DNA of 9,663 bases from Candidatus Aenigmatarchaeota archaeon. GTDB taxonomy: Archaea > Aenigmatarchaeota > Aenigmatarchaeia > QMZP01. The DNA lies in the NCBI GenBank assembly GCA_016202725.1, contig JACQOD010000014.1, positions 1 through 9,663 of the forward strand, read 5' to 3'. Under the pieces are notes generated by a model. That model was not told where the DNA came from and did not search any database. It was given only the letters and a program-made list of their open reading frames with translations. Every line of letters starts with the position of its first letter. The stretch's first letter is position 1. Both the position numbers and the translations under genes were made by a program. Below, one piece after another: positions 6,177 through 9,663 of this stretch.

Positions 6177-6577
6177 CGAGCCAGTTGCCGCGTCTTCACG
6201 ACCTTGACCGCAGACTGCCCATCGAAGTCGCGGTCATCGCTCCAGATGACGGCAGGGGGAGAGGTCAGGGCCGCGGCGATGAAGACCGCGTCGTTCGGGT
6301 CGATGCCCCGCATGATGCTGCCGGCGGTTTCGAGGTGCTCCCTGATGCCTTCTGTCGGGACCAGCGCAACATACTCCAGCAGCTTGGCGAGCATCTGCTC
6401 ATAGGCGGCTGCGTCCATCCCCGACGTCCGGAGGATGAGCTCCCGGTGCTTCCTGATATCCTCCGGCGAGATCTCCGGGTAGCAGAACGGGAGGCCGGAA
6501 GCGACGATGATCCGCCGGGTCGCGCCGTCCCTGATAAGGGCCGACATGAGGACATTCGTGTCCGGGACGACGGTCAT
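6161..6577 (-). CDS. vapC: PIN-domain toxin (VapC-like), 138 aa
   Basis: This is a predicted Mg-dependent ribonuclease toxin that cleaves structured RNA unless bound by its antitoxin. PIN residues can be seen: D6 in VVPDTNVLMSAL; an acidic position at E39/D40 in SPEDIRKH; D93 and D96 in IDPNDAVFIAAAL; and D114/D115 in IWSDDRDF. The set looks complete, though the usual second acidic residue is often Glu in this family and appears to be Asp40 here. It is of full length. The start ATG overlaps the antitoxin stop as ATGA (6574-6577), the usual translational coupling of vapBC. The upstream antitoxin reading frame carries a one-base frameshift, so control of this toxin may be altered. It converges on the reductase gene. 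Confidence 0.9.
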   Translation of the reverse strand: MTVVPDTNVLMSALIRDGATRRIIVASGLPFCYPEISPEDIRKHRELILRTSGMDAAAYEQMLAKLLEYVALVPTEGIREHLETAGSIMRGIDPNDAVFIAAALTSPPAVIWSDDRDFDGQSAVKVVKTRQLARVFSK

Positions 6578-6800
6578 GCCAGTCCCAGCCGCTTCGCCAC
6601 CTGCCGGTCGATCTGCCGGCTCACCTGGAGCGCGCCCTCTGCGGTGAGTGTGCTGCCTCCGCTGAGGCTGTCCAGCAGCTCAAGATCTTCCACTTTCTTC
6701 TCGATGGACATCCTCGCTACCTCGCTCCAGCGTATCTCCACGTGCTTTCGCATCCGCTTGCGGAGGCCTCCGGGACAGCCAGGGTCATATTGCTTGCCAT
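6574..6800 (-). pseudogene. vapB: VapB-like antitoxin with a one-base frameshift
   Basis: The minus strand starts MASNMTLAVPE from the ATG at 6800 (or MTLAVPE from 6788). The frame then shifts and ends at an early TAG. In the other frame a typical archaeal VapB continues: KRMRKHVEIRWSEVARMSIE, then KKVEDLELLDSL and a C-terminal tail ending VAKRLGLA. Restoring one base near 6764-6769 joins both into 75 residues: an N-terminal DNA-binding strand (MTLAVPE), then R-K-H-x-E-I-x-W-S-E-V-A-R, the hallmark of VapB partners of PIN toxins. The stop overlaps the vapC ATG. The site lies in the palindrome CGGAGGCCTCCG, prone to replication or sequencing error. It may be a true mutation, an assembly error, or a gene whose real start is the internal ATG of MRKHVEIRW, losing the DNA-binding strand. 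Confidence 0.8.
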
Positions 6801-6807
6801 GATGAGA

Positions 6808-6823
6808 TATGTGATTTCACATA
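6808..6823 (-). promoter_or_regulatory. Operator palindrome of vapBC
   Basis: TATGTGA-TT-TCACATA is a perfect 7-bp inverted repeat with a 2-nt spacer, placed between the TATA box and the start codon. VapB proteins with N-terminal ribbon DNA-binding strands usually repress their own operon at such sites. Confidence 0.6.
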
Positions 6824-6833
6824 CTTGTAAAGG
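6824..6833 (-). promoter_or_regulatory. TATA box of vapBC
   Basis: On the minus strand CCTTTACAAG lies 24-33 nt before the ATG at 6800, giving a leaderless or nearly leaderless transcript. It touches the operator palindrome. Confidence 0.5.
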
Positions 6834-7160
6834 GGTTGAAATCTAAAAAGAGTACGATGTTCTCGACGGAGGATGAGCTGCAGGTCCGCCGCTGACGGGC
6901 CTGTAGGCGCATGGGTTGGAAACACCTTGCTACCGCCCTCGCGCACTGGGGATCCGGGGTTGTGCAGCACATTGAACCGCAGGCTATCGGTTTTTTCCCG
7001 CTATTCACGCCCCTTCCCTGTGCAATGGGTTCGATGCATGGCGTTTCTTCATGTCGACAGGCGGGGACCGTTCTGACACACGGCAGGGATCCGGGGGACC
7101 CTGAAGTGAATGGGAGCATGCCCTTCCGCGAGGCGGATGGCGTTTCTCCTCGCCTGAGCG
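6834..7160. other. Gene-free stretch upstream of the SRP RNA with an inverted repeat fragment
   Basis: I find no protein gene here. The 25 nt at 6970-6994 match the repeat at 74-165 in opposite orientation: 20 of 25 positions, including the exact 12-mer GCTATCGGTTTT. A TTTTTT run (6991-6996) could end a plus-strand transcript. The rest shows no recognisable element. Confidence 0.45.
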
Positions 7161-7168
7161 TATATATA
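7161..7168 (+). promoter_or_regulatory. TATA box of the SRP RNA gene
   Basis: TATATATA sits in GC-rich sequence and is centred about 26 nt before GGGACCAGGCC at 7190, the start expected for the SRP RNA. Confidence 0.75.
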
Positions 7169-7189
7169 CTCCCCGTCCAAAGGCTGTAT

Positions 7190-7465
7190 GGGACCAGGCC
7201 GGGCTGCTAGCGGTAGCCTGTAACCGCAAATCCGCTTTATGGCGGGGCCGCAAGCCCCTGGGCGGCAGCTGCCTGCCAGGCGAGCCCTCCCATCCGACGG
7301 CGATGCCCTGTCCCGCAGGGTGGCGGCCGGCGTGAACCAGGTCAGGGACGGAATGCATGCCCCCTTGCAGGGGACGTGCCCGAAAGTCAGCAGCCTTAAG
7401 CGACGGTCACCGTGCTTGCGGGGGCGCAGGGCGGAGAAGGATGGAAGGACCACTGGCCTGGCGGG
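7190..7465 (+). ncRNA. ffs: Archaeal signal recognition particle (7S) RNA with an insertion
   Basis: This is the RNA scaffold of SRP, which binds SRP54 and SRP19 and targets membrane and secreted proteins. The ends pair as helix 1: CCAGGCC (7194-7200) with GGCCTGG (7455-7461). The Alu-domain motifs GGCCGGGC (7197-7204) and TGTAACC (7219-7225) are present. Part of helix 5 is CCGCAAGC (7248-7255) with GCTTGCGG (7414-7421). Helix 8 is unmistakable: GTGAACC (7332-7338), GGTCAGG (7340-7346), AGCAGCC (7389-7395), TTAAG, and closing GGTCAC (7405-7410). The tip of helix 8, GAC (7347-7349) with GTC (7386-7388), should be closed by the tetraloop GGAA (7350-7353), but 32 extra bases lie between. Without them the RNA is about 244 nt, shorter than the roughly 300 nt usual in archaea. 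Both ends are predicted, not exact. Confidence 0.88.
7354..7385 (+). other. Probable 32-nt BHB-type intron in SRP RNA helix 8
   Basis: The insertion forms its own stem: GCATGCCCCC (7355-7364) with GGGGACGTGC (7370-7379), nine pairs (one G-T) and one C-A mismatch, loop TTGCA. Towards the exon, CGG (7349-7351) pairs with CCG (7380-7382). This leaves the 3-nt bulge AAT (7352-7354) on the 5' side and AAA or AAAG (7383-7386) on the 3' side, arranged as in archaeal bulge-helix-bulge splice sites, though with a 3-bp instead of 4-bp central helix. Cuts A53|T54 and A85|G86 would join GAC-GGAA-GTC, the canonical helix 8 cap. The alternative is a permanently extended apical loop. Confidence 0.65.
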
Positions 7466-7480
7466 GAACTGTCAACCAGG

Positions 7481-7508
7481 GGCGGTCCCTTCTTCTGCCG
7501 GAACCGCC
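7481..7508. terminator. Hairpin downstream of the SRP RNA
   Basis: GGCGGT (7481-7486) pairs with ACCGCC (7503-7508) around a loop containing TTCTTCT, about 15 nt after the predicted SRP RNA end. It may help termination or 3' processing; a true T-run is lacking. Confidence 0.35.
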
Positions 7509-7560
7509 CTTCATGGTGGGGCGATCCGCTGGCAGGCCTTTTGGAGGGGTATATGGTCAG

Positions 7561-7649
7561 CTCATTGCACACCACAGGCGCTCTTGCTTCCGACGTCATT
7601 TCCACCTTTTGGAAACCGATAGCATGCATCTGGCAGCTACACATATGCA
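7561..7649 (-). mobile_element. Decayed IS-like repeat (copy 2)
   Basis: This is a diverged copy of 74-165 in the same orientation, with shared CTCATTG, CTCTTGCTTC, AAACCGATAGCATGC and CAGCTA blocks. It is shorter by exactly one codon length (3 nt). The minus-strand frame CQMHAIGFQKVEMTSEAR mirrors CQTHAIGFQKEGKMKSEAR of copy 1 and continues as NELTIYPSKRP. The sharp terminal hairpin of copy 1 is not preserved. It ends 7 nt before the stop codon of the pRiA4b-like gene. Confidence 0.55.
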
Positions 7650-7655
7650 GAGGAG

Positions 7656-8207
7656 CTATCCCAGGCGTGCAAGCCTCTTGTTAACGGCATCCGCATTGAA
7701 TCGCTCGGGGTCGAAGCCCTCGCCCAACCATTCGACGGTCTCCTGGTACTCCGGATGTTTCTTGTTCTTCCGTATGTCGAGCATCTCGTCATACCCACCC
7801 AGGCCGCCGCAATCCTCCGGCGGGCAGGCCATGCTGCCGCCAACGCACCGCGGCACCTTCTGCCCCCCGCTCTCGCTCACGGCCTCCAGGACCACCGTAT
7901 GCTCCCACCCGTCCCCAAAATCATACAGGTAGGAGAACTGCTGCCCCTTCCTCTTCAGCACGTCAGAAAGCCGCACCCTTCTCGGGTCCTTGCCCGGCCC
8001 CCCTTCATCTGGGTCGGGGATCTGCAGCGCCATCCCCTGCACGGAGAACTCGTAGAGATGGCTGTCCTCCCAGCCCATGACGACCTGGATGATCTTATGA
8101 AGCGCATGGAACGTTATGGAGTCACCGACGACAAACCTCCTCCATATCGCCGGCCGGGAGCCGTCCAGTTCAATCCTGAAGTGCATGACGTTCGGCATAT
8201 CAACCAC
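7656..8207 (-). CDS. pRiA4b ORF-3-like family protein, 183 aa
   Basis: This belongs to the plasmid pRiA4b ORF-3-like family (related to the IS1096 passenger TnpR-like protein), found on plasmids and chromosomes and without a settled function. Diagnostic stretches are FRIELDGSRPAIWRRFVV near the N-terminus, LHKIIQVVMGWEDSHLYEF (about residues 36-54), YLYDFGDGWEHTVVLE (about 93-108) and ACPPEDCGGLGGYDEM (about 127-142), in the usual order. The start is GTG 8207 or ATG 8198; the purine-rich AAAGGGTG ending about 9 nt before 8207 favours GTG. It follows a small zinc-ribbon gene by 6 nt, so the two form an operon. Its stop lies next to the IS-like repeat copy 2, consistent with accessory DNA. It has no membrane segments. 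Confidence 0.88.
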   Translation of the reverse strand: MVDMPNVMHFRIELDGSRPAIWRRFVVGDSITFHALHKIIQVVMGWEDSHLYEFSVQGMALQIPDPDEGGPGKDPRRVRLSDVLKRKGQQFSYLYDFGDGWEHTVVLEAVSESGGQKVPRCVGGSMACPPEDCGGLGGYDEMLDIRKNKKHPEYQETVEWLGEGFDPERFNADAVNKRLARLG

Positions 8208-8213
8208 GATGCT

Positions 8214-8369
8214 TCACACCCTTTTCCCCAAAGCAGAGTACGGTATGGTGATGTCCGCATATCTCCCCCCGCACGCAAGGCACATCAACTCGACAGATTC
8301 CGTCCCATCCTTCTCCCGCACGACATCGCCTTTGGCGAGTTCTCCATTACATTTTGGACATGGAATCAT
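8214..8369 (-). CDS. Small zinc-ribbon protein, 51 aa
   Basis: Reading the minus strand from the ATG at 8369 gives a 51-residue protein starting MIPCPKCNGELAKGD and ending IPYSALGKRV. CPKC (4-7) and CLAC (30-33) form a CxxC...CxxC zinc ribbon with a 22-residue spacing; a charged hairpin (VVREKDGTESVELM) lies between. This is the usual size and layout of stand-alone zinc ribbons. The stop is 6 nt before the GTG start of the pRiA4b-like gene, whose probable Shine-Dalgarno overlaps the last codons, indicating co-transcription. TGGTG, about 10 nt upstream of the ATG, is a weak ribosome-binding site. The function is unknown: nucleic-acid or protein binding is possible. Confidence 0.75.
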   Translation of the reverse strand: MIPCPKCNGELAKGDVVREKDGTESVELMCLACGGRYADITIPYSALGKRV

Positions 8370-8470
8370 TGCAGCGCACCATCACGATCGTTTCATCGGA
8401 CTTGTCGGATGTCCGGGGGATTTTTCACGGTCACCAGTCCTCCTCCCGGTCTTGTATATGTGTACGAAGG

Positions 8471-8494
8471 CCCGACATATAAACGCCTGTCGGG
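8471..8494. promoter_or_regulatory. Inverted repeat enclosing a TATA element
   Basis: CCCGACA (8471-8477) and TGTCGGG (8488-8494) are perfect 7-bp arms around TATAAACGCC. On the minus strand this gives GTTTATATG, a plausible TATA box for the zinc-ribbon/pRiA4b-like operon, with a start near 8455 and a leader of about 85 nt. A second TATA-like ACATATAC follows at about 8455-8462. A repressor site over the promoter is one reading; an RNA hairpin is another. Confidence 0.4.
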
Positions 8495-8534
8495 AGGCAT
8501 CCGCCCGCAGGCCACCGGCCCCGGGGGCAACCTG

Positions 8535-8567
8535 CAGAAGCCGAATACTTGGATTGAGGAATGCAAC
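8535..8567. repeat. Direct repeat unit 1 (33 bp)
   Basis: This starts CAGAAGCCGAAT and ends GGAATGCAAC. It matches 8608-8640 at 28 of 33 positions and is separated from it by 40 nt of unrelated sequence. The sizes resemble one CRISPR repeat-spacer-repeat unit, but no third copy exists in the window and no cas gene is seen. Confidence 0.6.
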
Positions 8568-8607
8568 CAATTTTACCGCTCCAACATCCGGGCAGACCCG
8601 GAACACG

Positions 8608-8640
8608 CAGAAGCCGAATGCTTTGAGTGGGGAATGCAGC
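8608..8640. repeat. Direct repeat unit 2 (33 bp)
   Basis: This is the second copy of the unit at 8535-8567, with five substitutions. Its last base is the first base of the TAG stop (reverse strand) of the nucleotidyltransferase gene. Confidence 0.6.
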
Positions 8641-9257
8641 TATCTCGCCCAGACGTCAGACCGGGAGTAGCTCAGCTTGTACCGTTCGAAGATGTCGGCG
8701 ACCTGGTCGCGGCAGGCGGCAGGCACCAGGATGGCTCCCCTGCCCACCTTCACGCCCTTCGCCTTCTGGAGCAGGCCGGGGTGGAATGTTCCCTTCAGCC
8801 GGTAGCCGTAGAGCTTGTTCAGCAGCGCGCCTTTCGCCGCTCCCGGATGCTCCCAGGAGAAGAGGGTGTACGCCTTCAGCCCGGGAGGTTCCGCTGCATA
8901 CCGCTGGTACAGGACGATCCCGCTGGAGGATATGCTCTGGGCAAGATCGGGCCATTCCTCCAGTTTCCCCACCCTGATGCTGAGGTCGTTGTCAACCCCC
9001 ATCACCTTGAACTCGAGGCCCATGCTGGTCGCAGAGAAGCGCTCCGCCTCCCGGTAGAGCTTTGCCCGCAGCGCCTGCTGGGGCGTTTTCGGCATGTCCA
9101 CGTCAAAGAACAGGTCGACATCCGAATCTGCTGTAGCCACCCCCTGGGCCACGCTCCCAAACAGCAGGAGCGACCTCAGCCGCTTCAACTCAGCCGCGGA
9201 GAGGCTGCAGAGCAGGTGCGCAGCTGCCTGAAGGGCGTACCTCAGCAGGTCTACCAT
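8640..9257 (-). CDS. MNT-type nucleotidyltransferase domain protein, 205 aa
   Basis: The N-terminal part holds the minimal-nucleotidyltransferase signature GS-x10-D-x-D: G34, S35, D46 and D48 in LLFGSVAQGVATADSDVDLF. Such proteins act as antitoxins to HEPN ribonucleases; characterised members transfer AMP to the HEPN partner. The start ATG overlaps the 3' end of the upstream HEPN gene by 7 bp, giving strong coupling and supporting an MNT/HEPN pair. At 205 residues it is longer than minimal MNTs (about 100-130); the extra C-terminal part (about 105-205, with YTLFSWEHPGAAKGALLNKL and VPAACRDQVADIFERYKL) looks like a separate helical or DNA-binding-like domain that I cannot name. No membrane segments are seen. 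It could instead be a stand-alone nucleotidyltransferase with another target. Confidence 0.82.
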   Translation of the reverse strand: MVDLLRYALQAAAHLLCSLSAAELKRLRSLLLFGSVAQGVATADSDVDLFFDVDMPKTPQQALRAKLYREAERFSATSMGLEFKVMGVDNDLSIRVGKLEEWPDLAQSISSSGIVLYQRYAAEPPGLKAYTLFSWEHPGAAKGALLNKLYGYRLKGTFHPGLLQKAKGVKVGRGAILVPAACRDQVADIFERYKLSYSRSDVWAR

Positions 9258-9663
9258 ACTGCCTCCCCCACGGCGCGTTCAACCGCCTTCTTCAACTCCA
9301 TGAACGCCTCTATCTTTTCCCGCAGCACGGCGTCGCTGCGGAGAGGGGCTCCGTAGATGATGTCGTTCCGGTCCCGCTCGACCTCCCGCGCCAGGGCAAG
9401 GATGGCATCGGCCCCTCGGATCGCCTGCAGCTGCTTCGTCAGCGCGCCCGCCAGGCGCAGGCGGAGCCGCTTCTCCTCGGCCGCCAGCCATTCGTGCTTC
9501 ACCGCGTCCCCCGGCTTGATGGCTCCGGACTTGTGCAGCCACAACTCAATAAGATGCTGCATCCCCAGGGAGAGCGCAGCCATCAGCAGCCGCTGGCGGG
9601 CGAGCAGGCCGCGGGGGTCCCTGAGTGCTTCCTCCAGCGACCTCCTCACCTCGGCCAGCGCCA
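9251..9663 (-). CDS. HEPN-domain protein, 5' end cut by the window
   Basis: This is an all-helical protein upstream of, and overlapping by 7 bp, the MNT gene. The stretch RQRLLMAALSLGMQHLIELW fits the first HEPN helix. DRNDIIYG late in the sequence fits the HEPN catalytic region, usually R-x4-6-H; here Arg, Asn, Asp and Tyr are present but no His is seen in the expected place. It may therefore be a divergent HEPN subfamily or a weakened nuclease. GTG 9649 is a possible start, but the frame stays open with helix-like sequence (ALAEV) to the window edge, so the true start is probably outside. By context it is the toxin of an MNT/HEPN pair. Confidence 0.7.
   Translation of the reverse strand, partial: ALAEVRRSLEEALRDPRGLLARQRLLMAALSLGMQHLIELWLHKSGAIKPGDAVKHEWLAAEEKRLRLRLAGALTKQLQAIRGADAILALAREVERDRNDIIYGAPLRSDAVLREKIEAFMELKKAVERAVGEAVW

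Noticed and set aside
6799..6830. C/D box RNA (ATGATGA at 6799)
   Set aside because: No D box at a suitable distance; the sequence is explained by the vapB start codon and operator.
6863..6900. C/D box RNA (GGATGAG followed by CTGA)
   Set aside because: The C box is imperfect and no C'/D pair completes the unit.
6911..7210. Plus-strand open frame of 99 codons
   Set aside because: It runs over the SRP RNA promoter and 5' end; no start signals or recognisable sequence, apart from the AIGF fragment shared with the dispersed repeat.
8535..8640. Confident CRISPR array call
   Set aside because: Only two units with five differences and no cas genes; kept as direct repeats and a hypothesis only.
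7755..9356. Long plus-strand open frame (533 codons)
   Set aside because: It runs antisense through three recognisable minus-strand genes; its product has no coherent domain.

Overview
The window is GC-rich DNA from an archaeon. The evidence is archaeal-type TATA boxes 22-30 nt upstream of starts (several genes look leaderless), a geranylgeranyl reductase of the archaeal lipid type, an archaeal-style SRP RNA gene, a VapBC pair and an MNT/HEPN pair. I cannot assign a lineage from the sequence alone.

Layout. Left edge (1-435): two hairpins, a decayed repeat that looks like the right end of an IS200/IS605-type element, and a small gene of unknown function (196-435). Core block (436-6130): a minus-strand SMC gene with unusually short coiled-coil arms diverges from a plus-strand SpoIIM-family membrane protein. 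Next come a very GC-rich gene-free stretch, a 91-aa membrane protein with a strong hairpin in its leader, a second gene-free stretch holding a duplicated promoter module, and a geranylgeranyl reductase. Accessory block (6131-9663): a minus-strand vapBC operon whose antitoxin carries a one-base frameshift, an 850-nt stretch without protein genes that contains the SRP RNA, a second copy of the left-edge repeat, a small zinc-ribbon gene followed by a pRiA4b ORF-3-like gene, two CRISPR-sized direct repeats, and a HEPN/nucleotidyltransferase pair cut by the window edge.

Main discovery. The SRP RNA (about 7190-7465) carries a 32-nt insertion (7354-7385) exactly in the apical GGAA tetraloop of helix 8, the SRP54-binding site. 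The insertion folds as a hairpin, and its junctions resemble a relaxed bulge-helix-bulge motif. Removing it restores GAC-GGAA-GTC. The simplest reading is an archaeal BHB-type intron in SRP RNA, at the place where Thermoproteus is known to have its permuted, circularised SRP RNA ends.

How the genes work together. The core genes cover chromosome organisation (SMC), membrane functions (SpoIIM-like and the small membrane protein), isoprenoid lipid saturation (GGR) and membrane-protein targeting (SRP RNA). The right part is typical defence/toxin-antitoxin and mobile-element debris.
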